Both the position numbers and the translations under genes were made by a program. DNA of 64,000 nt from Cyathus striatus (taxonomy: Eukaryota > Basidiomycota > Agaricomycetes > Agaricales > Nidulariaceae). Positions 21,771 through 33,951 of the stretch are shown piece after piece. Location of the stretch: contig JAOVFP010000020.1 in assembly GCA_025738555.1 (NCBI GenBank), forward strand, positions 1,984,001-2,048,000, in the 5' to 3' direction. The notes under the pieces were generated by a model. That model did no database searches, had not been told where the DNA came from, and was given only the letters and a program-made list of their open reading frames with translations. Positions within the stretch are counted from its first letter, which is position 1; each line of letters starts with the position of its first letter.

Positions 21771-23191
21771 TATGAAGTTCCGATAGGGGAAAAACCTGGC
21801 GAAGCGAAATTCGCTTCCCACCGTAACTCCCGGTGGGCGAAATTCACAATACTGCTGTTTTTTTTGGATAGTTCTGTAATCTTATGTTATTCATGTCGTT
21901 GAACGTATTTATTGACCTATTATATCGAAGTAAATCATACAAAAAAACTTATTATTGCACTATTCATGTACGATCTGTTCGCTTGTAGTTCTTTTCAAGT
22001 TTTCCCACGGTTATTAGTTATCGTCTTCCCAATGTATCAAACGCCCTTGACGCTCTCAATCAACTCTCAATATCCTTGTAAATTTCTTCAGCGCTCGACG
22101 TTCCAGTAACACTAAGAGGAACATAGGTGCTTACTTCGAAATGGGTAACGATATATATCCGGTAAGAATGATAAGCAATCTATGGACTTGGGCATTGAAC
22201 TGCTGTCTTGGAAATGGCTAAAAAGTTGGTATCAAAAGCGAGAGAAGATGCAAACCAGTATGTTCAAGCTACAGTTAAATATGGTAATCAAAATTCTGAA
22301 AAGGTTCTCCAGCTCGCTTGCAAGACTGCAAGTACTTAGACATGAATGAGATGATTGCAGAGGCGTTTAAAGAGCTCGTACTTAGCGATATCTCCATGGT
22401 AACTCTAGACAATGTAAGTAATCTTGACATTCTAGATCTCAATCCGAAGTTTCAAGACGATTTCGCGCTCACCACCTCCTGTTTCGCATGCGGTCTCATG
22501 CGCTGATAACAAGTTATGTGCTAAAGTTTATGATAATGAATGGCGAAATAATATTGGACGGGATACTTATGCGTGGTATCATAAATTCTGTAGATTTGAA
22601 GGAATGAACCTCGCATGTTAGGAGTGCATAAGGCAGATCATTGATAGAAAAGATAAGCAATTTATACAATTAAGAACTTGCTACATGTTGCATTCCATTG
22701 CCTTCCAAATTTATATATATATATATGTGGATTGACTTCAAGCAACAAAAGTGAGAAAATATTGACATAACGTGTCTATGTTAAGAATGTATTGGTGTGC
22801 TTATGGATGTTCTGTATGTGTAATTGATCTCGTGTATAATTAGCCGTATCTTTCTCTACATATTGTCGAAATGTCGAGCGTTGAAGAGATATATACAGGA
22901 ATTGAGAGCGTTGAGAGGTGTTTGATACATTGGGAAGACGATAACTAATAACCGTGGGAAAACTTGAAAAGAACTACAAGCGAACAGATCGTACATGAAT
23001 AGTGCAATAATAAGTTTTTTTGTATGATTTACTTCGATATAATAGGTCAATAAATACGTTCAACGACATGAATAACATAAGATTACAGAACTATCCAAAA
23101 AAAACAGCAGTATTGTGAATTTCGCCCACCGGGAGTTACGGTGGGAAGCGAATTTCGCTTCGCCAGGTTTTTCCCCTATCGGAACTTCATA
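21771..23191. mobile_element. Foldback-type element with ~330-bp terminal inverted repeats
   Basis: 21773-22105 is repeated in inverse at 22860-23189; outer ends are TGAAGTTCCGATAGGGG and its complement. The outer 290 bp are nearly identical, the inner part more diverged. TA lies at each border (21771-21772, 23190-23191), and AAACTG lies directly outside both ends if the TIR is taken as TATGAAG, so the target duplication is either TA or AAACTG. The 750-bp centre carries a broken coding remnant. Confidence 0.88.
22213..22690 (+). pseudogene. Broken ORF with Cys/His pattern inside the foldback element
   Basis: Frames read MAKKLVSKAREDANQYVQAT, then NEMIAEAFKELVLSDISM, CFACGLMR, a frameshift, CAKVYDNEWRNNIGRDTYAW, HKFC and ACxEC. 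C-x2-C, H-x2-C and C-x2-C spacing suggests a former zinc-binding protein, possibly the element's own or a captured one. Several stops interrupt it. I do not recognise the family. Confidence 0.4.
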
Positions 23192-23209
23192 AAACTGGGG
23201 AGTGTCGAC

Positions 23210-23540
23210 GCTGTCGACGAAAACCTTGCTTGCAGTTATTAGGATAAGTGAATTAAATAAATTGATGTAAAAATAAAATTTAATACATGGTACATCTGTG
23301 TCTGCTTAAGGGGAAGCCTATCAGAGGGTCTATCTTATGTAATAAATTTACTTCATGAAGAATAGCACTACAGCGAAGAGGCGGAAAAATAGTATGTATT
23401 GCAAGTAAATGTACTTTGTAACAAATATGAGGCTGGTTAGAATGGTCTCCTTGTAAAGGAAGGTAAGTTGCACGTGAAGGTCGAAAAGTGCAACCCATTT
23501 TAACCCGGACAGAATACCTTGCAAGCAAGGTGATAGAGTC
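23210..23540. repeat. Dispersed repeat R2, short copy
   Basis: Starts with GTCGACGCTGTCGACGAAAAC and ACCTTGCTTGCA at 23223, and ends with TGCAAGCAAGGT at 23520-23531. Internal blocks ('taatacatggtaca', 'tctgcttaaggggaagcct', 'gtcgaaaagtgcaacccatt') reappear in the longer copy at 50702-52210. Confidence 0.75.
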
Positions 23541-23837
23541 TGGTGACCAGCGCGTGCATGCGCACGTTCAACAGTCTCCCGGCCGTCCGGCGAACGCCTG
23601 CCCGTCAAGTTTTGCGAGAGCTCCTTGCTTTCGTGCTGTACTGATCATGATGCCCCGAGGGATTGCGATATCGATCTCATCAGGTAGCGCATTCGCCGGC
23701 TCAGTGATACCGCTATGTACTTTCTATTTTTTGCTTGTTTTTCGTGGCCATCTGACATCATGGTTGTACTATGTAGACGATCCATTCGGCATGGACTCTG
23801 ATGCTTTTCCCCCTTTAAGTGGATTCCTGGCAGTCTG
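23541..23837. other. GC-richer spacer, no gene
   Basis: A frame runs through here from inside R2 but has no motif and starts within the repeat, so it is not called. Confidence 0.35.
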
Positions 23838-24172
23838 TGAAGGTCTGAATATTGATATATTGACCATTGGTATTGCTACCGACCCAATATTGACCCGTTA
23901 TATCATTCAAAAAGTAAAATGCAAGTATAGCTAATAGATAATTTTTAAATTGATAGAAGCAGCCTGCTATATGGTCTCCCGGGACAACTGATGTATGTAG
24001 ACCTTATATCATAAACCGATATGGTGAGGTTGAAAAGGGAGCTGGAGACAAACTTGCCAGCTTGAATCAAAGAGGGGTCATAAAGCCATAATTTTTCCTC
24101 TTCACCATCGACTACGTTATTCATGCATACTTACCTTTGTCACCCTCTCAAACGAGGGAGTGTTGCCCTAGA
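23838..24172. repeat. Dispersed repeat R1, locus 2, left part
   Basis: Matches locus 1 in the same block order: 'gatatattgaccattggtatt', 'tatcataaaccgatatggtg', 'ggagacaaacttgcc', and the CACCCTCT hairpin ending in 'gccctagaggctcgat'. It continues beyond the hAT at 25802-25990. Confidence 0.65.
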
Positions 24173-24180
24173 GGCTCGAT

Positions 24181-25801
24181 TAGGGCTGCCAACCGTACCG
24201 TAACGGGTTACGGCCGTATAAAGTAAACCGTTTACGGTACGGTTTCTAGCCGTAACCGTACCGTACAGACATTTTTTGAACCTTATACGGTACGGTACGG
24301 GTACAAATACGGCCGTTTACGGTTTACGGTTATGATAGATACTGAATTACTTCTGTAAAATTCGAAATTTCCACTTAACAGGTATAATATGCACGAAATA
24401 TACAACATACATAATGCATAAGTAGAATAAGTTCTAGTTATACATGAATTACCTCGAGTCACTGGCCACCTCAGGCTCTTTGAAGCTTGCAATAATGTTT
24501 TACGATCATAAGGTTGCGAATCGTCTCCGGCTTGAGACTTAAACGATGGATAGACATAGTATTGTGTCCCCCGGAAAAGAATCGTTCGACTGCAACTGCC
24601 GAGCCTAAAAATAGATAGAAGTCAGTGAGCTGTTTTTAATATGCAAACGTTGGAATTGAGCTGCCAGGAATCCCAAATAAATCGCACACTAAACGATATA
24701 ATGCAGGGAACTGAAAGCGGCGACTAAACCACCACTCCAGAGGATTGCAGGAGTCAAAATCCTCGGGTGGGAGCTTGAAATAATCACCTAACTCGTCTGC
24801 AGCCACATGTGGCTTGCGAGAATACCTCATAGTAAAGCTACTGTTACACGAGACCCCAGTGCCGGTGACAGATGTGGAAAAAGATGTTGAGGGGGTGTTT
24901 ATTTTCAACAATATCTTCACGTCGAATTACTCCACTCACGTGTAATGTACACTGTTCAAAAGCTGTCCTTCTCGGCTTTTTCGATCTCCAATTTATGTGA
25001 AACAAAATTGGAGGGAGGATATTGTCAAATTGTCAACAAAGATGGGATCCAATTCATGCAGTGGTGCAAAATTCGTCACGCCGGGTCACGCAAAATTTCT
25101 GGACCAGCGGAGTGGCATTGCACTGATATTGAGTGCCTAATTACCTGTTTTGGCCAGAAATGATGCCAGGTAAAGGCCCTGTAGTGCTCTCTTTATCACG
25201 CTCGAGAGCAATTATCATGTTATACATGCATCTATGAAGATATCACCACAGAGCTTTACTATATATGTATCATGCAATGAAAATTAAGAATCCGAAATTT
25301 TAGGCCAATAGCTTATAGTCTTGTCATGTCACGAAGGAAAAAGTATCGAAAAGTGTATTTTCAGACATATATTGCCGATATCCATAGCTAAAGCTCTGAA
25401 TTCACGAAAACAAATTTGAAATTCCTCAAATCCAAGAATGATAGAATATATCTACAAATTTTCATTGCTATCAGTTGGGTGAATGTGTGTAAAAGTTGTG
25501 TTTTGCACAAGTAAGTGAATTGCCAAGAATTTGTATCACTAGGGAAATGATAGTATACAGACGACGCGTCGCGACGGTAAGCGTTGTTTACTCATAGCCT
25601 GGAGAACAAATAGATGTCATCGAAGCCACTCGACTAAGCCGTATATACGGCCGTAAACGGTTATACGGTACGGTTAATTACGGGTGAAAACCGTCCCGTA
25701 CCCGTACCGTATGAACAATTTATTTCGCTCATACGGTACGGCAATATATACCGTACCGTACAAGCCGTAACCGTTTTGTACGGTTACGGTTGGCAGCCCT
25801 A
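24181..25801. mobile_element. hAT element with CCGTA-rich subterminal repeats
   Basis: The TIR TAGGGCTGCCAACCGTA is present at both ends in inverse. Exact 8-bp duplications GGCTCGAT lie at 24173-24180 and 25802-25809. Both termini hold about ten copies of ACCGTA/TACGGT in varied spacing over roughly 160 bp. It is 1621 bp and keeps only the C-terminal dimerisation part of a hAT transposase, so it is non-autonomous. Confidence 0.93.
24475..24920 (-). pseudogene. hAT transposase C-terminus (dimerisation region)
   Basis: The first block reads ELGDYFKLPPEDFDSCNPLEWW and FPALYRLVCDLFGIPGSS. After an interruption at about 24665-24607 the frame resumes as AVAVERFFSGGHNTMS and LKPETIRNLMIVKHYCKLQ. 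This is the typical hAT C-terminal dimerisation motif (PLeWW..FP.L..LA.D.L.IP.SS...ER.FS). No good GT donor is seen at the gap, so it may be a deletion or insertion and not an intron. The catalytic part is absent. Confidence 0.85.
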
Positions 25802-25990
25802 GGCTCGATCGGCAGTTGAGATAAAGCTGAAGATGCCGTTCGAACCCGTGCACCTCCACCAAATTTCCATTCCAATTATAGTAATACTTTTTACAAAGCC
25901 CACAACAAATTTGTTTTGCAGTATCAGCGTTCCAACTTGCAACCGTGACTTTGTTGCTTTCGCAAACTTGAAGAGGGTCTAAACTCAACC
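25802..25990. repeat. Dispersed repeat R1, locus 2, right part
   Basis: 'cggcagttgagataaagctgaag' and 'ccgttcgaacccgtgcac' match 16030-16080, continuing R1 after the hAT. Confidence 0.6.
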
Positions 25991-26299
25991 GCAGGCGTCT
26001 ATCACAACCTAAGCTTATCTCGGGACCATCGCTAAATTCTGGAAGTTTTTATACGATCGTATACGATAGTATAATTTGCCGTAAGTCGCGTGAATGGAAC
26101 TAACGTCTGTGTGAGATTATACTACCATATAATGGAGTACGTGGTAGCACCAAACTTTATGAGTCTCCGTGCTGCTCAGAGAGATTCACAAAAGACTCGT
26201 AATATAAGAATGACACGATGAGGGATAGAGAAGGTTATTACTCAATTATAAATGTTTGTAGATCTGCGAGGTTAAGCATGAGTTTTATCCATGATGCTA
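25991..26299. other. Unassigned, AT-rich
   Basis: Nothing recognised apart from a small palindrome ATACGATCGTAT near 26052. Confidence 0.4.
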
Positions 26300-26353
26300 G
26301 TGTGCGTATACATTCACTGTGAGCTAATAGACATCGCGCGCATTCACCGTAAG
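26300..26353. repeat. Short tandem repeat, left of LTR element
   Basis: Two degenerate units of about 30 bp ('cattcactgtgagctaatag', 'cattcaccgtaag..') continue as two more units at 33952-34035 after the retrotransposon. The retroelement therefore inserted inside a four-unit tandem array. Confidence 0.55.
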
Positions 26354-27116
26354 TGTTATATCCATGTCCGGATACATCGTGCCGACGTTCCCACGTGACC
26401 TTCTAACATACCCGGTCCGTTCCCGGAACGTACCCGCTTCGGGTTTACACTTCCCGACGTTCCCGCCCGGGAACGTACCCGGAACCCGTCGGGTTTTCTA
26501 TCGGGTATCCCGGATACGTACTTTCTCTTATGACGGCCTCACCGCGTCATCATTCTATTACTCCTCCCTTCCATTCCTACTTATACGTTTCATTATGGCC
26601 TTTGTAGATTAGTTCCTTATTCTTCATTCTGAGCGCGTCATTTGCGCCCCTACTCCGCTTTGCCAAGACTTCATTTCCTACTTACTCCTTTGACTTGTCC
26701 TTTGTATAATACTTCTACATTCGTATCTACAGGTTCCTACTTAGTATAAGTAGTCTTCCAGATGTAATAGGTAGTCTTCAGTATTCGTATCAACTCTGTA
26801 CACTTTCTTCCTACTCTAAGTTCGAAACCCGCTCCGGGTTTTCCTTGGTTTCTCTCCCGCTACCTAGTGTAGTGGCGAAGCCTTCTCTTATACTCTAGAA
26901 CGTCTTCCTTTGTTACATATCATCTTACTCGAAATACGAACCATTCCCTGGGGATATCCAGGCGGCGCAGCACACAAGCTGAAGCCACGGTTCTTTCCGC
27001 ACTCCCGCTCTACGTTTCCGCACCCGTACTCACTTTGGGTTTCCGTTATAGTTCTCCCACACCCTCCGGGTGTCTTCGCAACCACTTCTAAGCAGGAAGA
27101 GAATCGGTACGTAACA
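26354..27116 (+). repeat. 5' LTR
   Basis: 763 bp, nearly identical to the 3' LTR; the differences noticed are small indels around 26390, 26467 and 26846 and a few substitutions. No clear tRNA primer binding site follows directly. Confidence 0.93.
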
Positions 27117-27152
27117 GTATACGAATACTGATACCTTGGATATCTCTTTATC

Positions 27153-28785
27153 ATGGCTCCAACTGGGACTTCGGTTACTCGCACAGCGCATACCGCTAGT
27201 CATACCAATGCTGTGGGTGCTCGTGCCACCCGTGCAGCTACGAGGCAACAGCCTCCACGGAGTACTTCAGGTTCTCTACCTTCTACACCGTCTCGGGTTA
27301 CACCCAGCCCAGCACCACCTCCTAGTGCTACTTTCCTGGGTCCACCCTCGACTTCCGCTCAGCTACTTTCTGTTCCTGCAGCCGGGAACCTCGGATCTGC
27401 TCAGGCTCCTCCGGATGGCACTCCACCGCCATACGGTACAGTCGCAGCAGACCGGGACACTCCCGAGGGTCACGGCTCTGATGGTGGTACCATTGGACCG
27501 CCACCTCCACCTCCTTCTCAGCCCAATCCTCCGTCTCCACCATCCTCAGACTCAGGGGATGATGGTGATGAGGATGATGTCGACAATCCCAGGCGCACAC
27601 CTCTTGCGCGCCACTCCCGGGAAGACCGGCTTGCCGAAGCTCTTTTGAGAGTTGCGGAATCCGCCCGGGGTACATCGGGAACACATCGGGAACGCAACGT
27701 TCAAAAGCCAGATACTTTTGATGGTTCCAGTGCTGAGAAGTTGGAGCAGTTCATTACTCAATGCCAAATTTACTTCCGGAATAATCCTTCCCAATACTCG
27801 GATGGACACTCTCAAGTCAACTTCGCTCTCGCATATCTTCGGGATACCGCGCTTCAGCTCGTTATGCCGACCCTCTCAATCCCTATGCTGATGATGAGTT
27901 CCTTCACTCTTGGGAGGTTTTCGTCGTCATGCTAGAGGATAACCGGGTTAGCGAACCCGGAAGGGGATGCCGAGAATGATCTGGATGTCCTCATTATGAA
28001 GGATTCACAGAAACTGTCCAAGTATCTTGTACAGTTCAACAGGCTTGCACAGCGCACCGACTGGGATGATAAATCCTTATGCCACCGACTCTATTCCGGG
28101 TTTCCGGGTCGCATTAAGGATGAGATCTCTCATGTTGGGAAACCTACCACAAAGCGCGGGATGATTAAACTAGCTCAAGGGATCGATAGTCGGTACTGGG
28201 AACGCCAGTCCGAGCGTACGTGGGAATCCCACCAGCCTCGGGGTCCGCGGGTTCCGGATAGCTCTGTTAGAGCTACTACAAACCGCCCCGCAGTCACCCC
28301 GGCGCCTTCCCGCCTCGTTTCAGGTCAATATGCGCCACGTCCGAGTTATCCCCACCGTGCTGGTAGTCACCCACCTCGTTCCTCGCAGCCTCCCCAACAG
28401 CGGAGGCCGGAATTGAATGACAAGGTTGGTCGAGATGGCAAACTTTTGCCACAAGAACGTCAGCGTCGCATGGACAACAATCTATGCTTGTTCTGCGGTA
28501 ATCCGGGGCATCGCGCCAAAGAATGTCCCCGCTCTGCCTCTTCCGCGGCTAGAGCCCGGGCATCCGGAATATCCGCTTCGGCTCCTACGTCGGCTTCTGC
28601 GGGTCCCTCGACCCGCAGGTCCGCGCCTCTTTCCAACCCGGCTTCGGGTTCGAAAAATAGGGAGCGGTCCTCTGGACACCACACAAGCCGAGGACCGCGT
28701 TGTTCCCCCTTGTGCGCAGCCGATGCAGGTAAGACTCAACGCTTCCGCTCTTTCCGACCCCAATGCCCTTCATATTCCACTTTGT
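27153..28785 (+). pseudogene. gag of the Ty3 element (frame-disturbed)
   Basis: Starts MAPTGTSVTRT. A Pro/Ser/Ala-rich N-terminus and an acidic patch (DSGDDGDEDDVDN) lead to the capsid-like region (FDGSSAEKLEQFITQC..YFRNNPSQ). Near 27860 the frame slips (the ALQL to ADPLNPYADDEFLHSW transition) and near 27950 it slips back, giving QKLSKYLVQFNRLAQRTDW and RLYSGFPGRIKDEI. A CCHC zinc knuckle CLFCGNPGHRAKEC lies near 28485-28526. Two compensating frameshifts point to inactivation or sequencing indels. Confidence 0.85.
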
Positions 28786-28799
28786 AGTACCATCCATGC

Positions 28800-31700
28800 T
28801 CTCCCTACACCCTGTACAGTTTCATATAGCGCTCTAGTCGATTCGGGTTCTACCCATTGTTTTATGGATTCATCTTTCGTTCGGACACATGCTATTCCTA
28901 CCTCACCTACTCCACCTATCGCTCTCAGACTTTTCGATGGCACCACCAATCATGTTATAACCGAGTTCGTTACACTGCCTGTACTATTCCCTACCGGTGA
29001 ATGTATTACAGTCGAACTCTATGTGACACCTCTTGATTCCGTGTGTTCTGCAGTCCTAGGATACAATTGGCTCACCCGCTTCAATCCGTTGATTGACTGG
29101 GTATCGGGCTCATTAACATTCCGGACTCCAGACACTTCCGAGCAACTTCCGCTCAAATCCGGGATCTCGGAACCAGGTTCCGCTTCCGAGGATCCATCTC
29201 CGGTCACCTCTGATGAGTCTCTGCCACCTCCTCCTAGCATTTCGCTAATAAATGGTGCCGCCTTCTCGCGTGCATGCCGTTTAGAGGAGCACAGACTTTC
29301 CGTATCCAGCTTGGTGCTGTCGCTTCCGCCGCTGCCCTCAATCCAGAGGAAGCTCCGGATCTCTCTTCAATACCGTCTGAGTATCACGAGTTTGCTGATG
29401 TATTTAGCAAGTCCCGGGCAGATACACTTGCCCCTCACCGTCCCTACGACTTAAAGATCAACCTAGAAGAAGGTGCTTCACCTCCTGTAGGTCGGATCTA
29501 TTCCCTTTCCCAATCCGAGCTTTCCGCTCTTCGGGAATTCATCGATGAACATATCCGGATCGGATTTATTCAACCTTCACGCTCTCCGCACGGGGCTCCG
29601 TCCTTTTTGTCCGCAAGAAGGACGGATCGCTTCGGCTTTGTGTGGATTTCCGCGGGTTGAACGCTATTTCTAAAAAGGATCGTTATCCTTTGCCACTCAT
29701 TTCAGATTTGCTCGACAGTCCCCGTCGCGCCCGTATCTACACCAAGATCGACCTGCGTCATGCGTACCACCTGGTCCGCATTGCTGAGGACGATGAATGG
29801 AAAACCGCTTTCGGACTCGCTATGGATCCTTTGAATGGCTAGTCATGCCCTTCGGACTTTCCAATGCACCCGCTGGTTTCAACGCTTCATGAACGATGTT
29901 TTCAAAGACCTTCTTGATGTGTGCGTCATAGTTTATTTGGATGACATCCTTATATACTCTGATAACCTTGCGCAACATCGCCAACATGTCAGGGAAGTTT
30001 TGCGTCGACTCCGGGAAGCACGGGTTGTGCAGCGCGCGCGGATAAGTGTGAGTTCCACTCGGAATCCGTGGAATATCTCGGATATATACTATCGCCCAAC
30101 GGTCTCACCATGTCTCCAACAAAGGTGAAGACTATTCAAGAATGGCGGAACCAAGGAAAGTAAAAGACATTCAATCCTTCCTTGGGTTAAGCTAATTTCT
30201 ATCGGCGTTTTATATACAACTATTCCGACATAGTTGTTCCGCTCACCCGCCTTACCCGGAAGGGTAATCCGTGGAACTTCTCGGAAAAATGCCGTTCGCT
30301 TTCACTGAACTTAAGGGACGCTTTCACGTCGGCACCCATTCTTACCCATTGGGTTCCCGACAAGCAGCTCATCGTGGAAACCGGCGCTTCGGATTACGCG
30401 TTGGCTGCTATCCTGTCTATAGTTTCCGATGATGGCGAGATTCACCCTATCGCTTTCCACTCACGAACCTTTACACCTCCCGAGTTAAACTACGACACCC
30501 ACGACAAGGAATTGCTTGCTATCTTGAAGCATTCCAAGTCTGGCGTCATTACCTGGAAGGTTCGGTTCACCCATCGATGTCGTCACAGACCACAAGAACT
30601 TGGAATACTTTTCCACAACCAAGATCTTGTCCCGACGACAAGCCCGATGGTCGAGTATCTTTCCCAGTTCAATCTAGTTATCCGCTTTCGACCCGGAAAA
30701 CTCGGGGCGAAGCCGGATGCTCTGACTAGACGATGGGACGTCTACCCTAAAGAGGGGATAGCGACTACACTAAGGTCAATCCGCATAACTATCGTCCAGT
30801 GTTCACACAGGAACAGCTTATCACTTCTCTCCGAGCAACATCACTTATTGTACCCGCTCTTCGCGCTAGTATCATCATGGACATTGAACAGTTACATACT
30901 GACATATTATCAGCTCTCCCTAATGACCCGGTCGCAGTTATCCGAATGCGGACTCCCGAGAATCGTTGGACTGTAACCCCGGACGGTTTCCTCCGTCTAG
31001 ATAACCGGATCTATGTTCGGACTCCGGAACCCTTCGGCTTCGGGTTTTACAGTACAAACACGACCACCCGCTTTCAGGACACCTTGGACAGAACAAGACC
31101 CTCGAGCTAATTCGACGAATATACTTGGCCGCTTATACGGACGTTTGTAAAGGACTATTGTAAGTCTTGTAATACTTGCATGCGTTCTAAACCACAGCGC
31201 CACCGCCTGTACGGAACCCTGAAACAACTTCCGGTTCCCGGACGCCCATGGCATTCGATATCTATGGATTTCATAGATCAACTTCCAAAATCATCGGCTT
31301 CCAAGTATGATTCTATACTCGTTATCGTGGATCGTTTCTCCAAACAGTCTATCTTCATTCCCACTCATACCACTTGCTCTTCTTCCGACCTTGCGCTTCT
31401 ATTTGTACTTCATGTCTTTTCCAAGCACGGAGTCCCGGAACACATCACTTCCGATCGTGGTTCCGAGTTTGTGTCACATTTCTTCCGCTCCCTCGGTACG
31501 GCCCTCGACATCACTTTACATTTCACCTCGGGTTATCATCCCGAAGGCGACGGCCAAACGGAACGCACAAACCAAACTCTGGAACAATACCTTCGGGCCT
31601 ACTGCAACTACCAGCAGGATAACTGGTGTGATCTTTTACCTCTTGCTGAATTTGCTTACAATAATGCACCGAGCGCAACCACAGGAATTTCACCGTTCTA

Positions 31701-32349
31701 CGCAAACAAGGGTTATCACCCGAACCTTGCGATACATCCGGAACGTGATCTCACTTCCGCTCGTGCACGGCACTCGCAGTAAACCTCGAGGAACTTCACG
31801 AGATGCTTCGGACCGAAATACTCAGTGCGCAGAAAGCGTTATCAAGCACCCGCCGATGCGCGTCGCAAACCCGCACCCGCATTCCCTGTCGGGACAAAGG
31901 TATACGTTAAAGCCGAGTACTTCCGGACAACCCGACCATCCCGGAAACTTGCAGAAAAGTTCCTAGGACCTTTTGAAGTCATCGCACTTGCCGGATCGCA
32001 TTCGCGTACCTTGCGCCTTCCAGAACAATTTCGTGCAGTCCACCCAGTATTCCATGTATCCATGCTTGAACCCAATACTGAAAATACTATCCCAGATCGC
32101 ATTATTCCTCCACCACCACCTGTCCAGGTTGATGGTGATATTGAATACGAGGTCTCGGAAATCTTGGACTCTAAACTGGATCGTCGTTTGCGTTGCAAAC
32201 TGAGGTACTATGTACGCTGGCTAGGGTATGAAGGGACCGATGAAGAGTTTTCATGGCTTCCGGCCACGGAACTGGAACACGCTACGGATATCATTGAAGA
32301 GTTCCACTCCCGCTATCCGGATAAGCCCGGCCCTACTCCTATTTCTTAA
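28800..32349 (+). pseudogene. pol of the Ty3 element: PR, RT, RNase H, INT, chromodomain
   Basis: Protease: ALVDSGSTHCFMD near 28832-28870. [41 protein letters not shown] and catalytic [11 protein letters not shown] near 29927-29960. RNase H: VETGASDYALAAIL, then NYDTHDKELLAIL and a [11 protein letters not shown] strand. Integrase: the SMDFIDQLP aspartate near 31267, ITSDRGSEF near 31445, and GQTERTNQTLEQY carrying the glutamate near 31560. C-terminal chromodomain EYEVSEILDSK..YYVRWLGYE at about 32140-32310, stop at 32349. The parts fall in at least three frames with breaks near 29630, 29850, 30090, 30540, 31100 and 31780, so no full polyprotein can be made from this copy. Confidence 0.92.
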
Positions 32350-33170
32350 ATTTCACGTTACTTATTATCCGCTTGCAGTTTCACCTTATACAAAAACCAA
32401 AAACAACGAATAACATCCAAAAAGCGAGATACAAGTACATTAATTCTTGGTAACGTGTTACGACCATTTCCATCACTCCCTCTCGTCTGCAACTCGACCC
32501 GAGCTACTTCCACACCTTCCGACGCAATTCCGGCACCCGTCACAACTTCCTCGTATGCATCCGGATCCCGGAGGCATTCCACGAGCAAGGTTTCAATATG
32601 GAAACATGGACAATGTGCCCAGATACCTTGGAAACATCTCAGGACAACTTATCGAGTTTGCCTACCACCTGGAAATTGGCATCACGACATCTGTAACTCA
32701 ACTTGATAGACTACGCTATCTTCCAATGCTTCCTGCATTTTCCCCGGCAGTTCCTGCTACTTCCGCATCCAACCCAGACCTCATCCAATATCTTCCAATC
32801 ACTTCCCCATCCATTTCCAACTCTTCCGATGCTTCCAACCCAGTTCCGACACTCATCTCAGTCGGATATACAATCAGCAGTGCAACTAAGCTTGCCGCAT
32901 TACCGGAACATCCGGGCGAATGGCTACCAGTGGAATATTGATGCACATGTCCTTCCACATCCATGGGCAGTGTTAATAGGTCTCGGGTTCAGCTACGACT
33001 TGCTGGAACTTACTCAGGAACTTGTAGTTCACACCTTTGCTACTTCCCTTGCCAAAGGAATCAGATGCGCTCTCTTTCTGTTATTTGAACATTCACTGAC
33101 CAATAGGATTTCTCGTATTATTTTTAGTTATATTTTCTCGCACACAGTATGACCTCGTGGGCTCGGCCCT

Positions 33171-33180
33171 AAAAGGGGGA
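33171..33180 (+). other. Polypurine tract
   Basis: AAAAGGGGGA directly before TAC and the 3' LTR start; the usual plus-strand primer position. Confidence 0.8.
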
Positions 33181-33183
33181 TAC

Positions 33184-33946
33184 TGTTATATCCATGTCCG
33201 GATACATCGTGCCGCGTTCCCACGTGACCTTCTAACATACCCGGTCCGTTCCCGGAACGTACCCGCTTCGGGTTTACACTTCCCGACGTTCCCGCCGGGA
33301 ACGTACCCAGAACCCGTCGGGTTTTCTATCGGGTATCCCGGATACGTACTTTCTCTTATGATGGCCTCACCGCGTCATCATTCTATTACTCCTCCCTTCC
33401 ATTCCTACTTATACGTTTCATTATGGCCTTTGTAGATTAGTTCCTTATTCTTCATTCTGAGCGCGTCATTTGCGCCCCTACTCCGCTTTGCCAAGACTTC
33501 ATTTCCTACTTACTCCTTTGACTTGTCCTTTGTATAATACTTCTACATTCGTATCTACAGGTTCCTACTTAGTATAAGTAGTCTTCCAGATGTAATAGGT
33601 AGTCTTCAGTATTCGTATCAACTCTGTACACTTTCTTCCTACTCTAAGTTCGAAACCCGCTCCGGGTTTTCCTTCGGGTTTCTCTCCCGCTACCTAGTGT
33701 AGTGGCGAAGCCTTCTCTTATACTCTAGAACGTCTTCCTTTGTTACATATCATCTTACTCGAAATACGAACCATTCCCTGGGGATATCCAGGCGGCGCAG
33801 CACACAAGCTGAAGCCACGGTTCTTTCCGCACTCCCGCTCTACGTTTCCGCACCCGTACTCACTTTGGGTTTCCGTTATAGTTCTCCCACACCCTCCGGG
33901 TGTCTTCGCAACCACTTCTAAGCAGGAAGAGAATCGGTACGTAACA
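33184..33946 (+). repeat. 3' LTR
   Basis: 763 bp from TGTTATATCC to CGTAACA, followed by the GTAAG duplication. Confidence 0.93.
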
Positions 33947-33951
33947 GTAAG

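Larger units (their letters stand above)
26354..33946 (+). mobile_element. Ty3/gypsy chromovirus LTR retrotransposon
   Basis: 7593 bp, TG..CA ends (TGTTATATCC..CGTAACA), 763-bp LTRs at both sides and a 5-bp target duplication GTAAG at 26349-26353 and 33947-33951. Order: LTR, gag with zinc knuckle, protease, RT, RNase H, integrase, chromodomain, about 830 bp 3' region, polypurine tract, LTR. PR-RT-RH-INT-chromodomain order defines a Ty3 chromovirus. The coding part is interrupted by several frameshifts, so this copy is probably not autonomous. Confidence 0.96.

Noticed and set aside
23488..23934. 148-codon plus-strand ORF
   Set aside because: Starts inside repeat R2 and ends inside repeat R1, with no recognised domain.
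32447..32941. 164-codon ORF between chromodomain and 3' LTR, possible extra retroviral-type gene
   Set aside because: Low-complexity Pro/Ser/Leu content and an overlapping frame of similar length; no membrane or fusion motif that would support an envelope-like gene.
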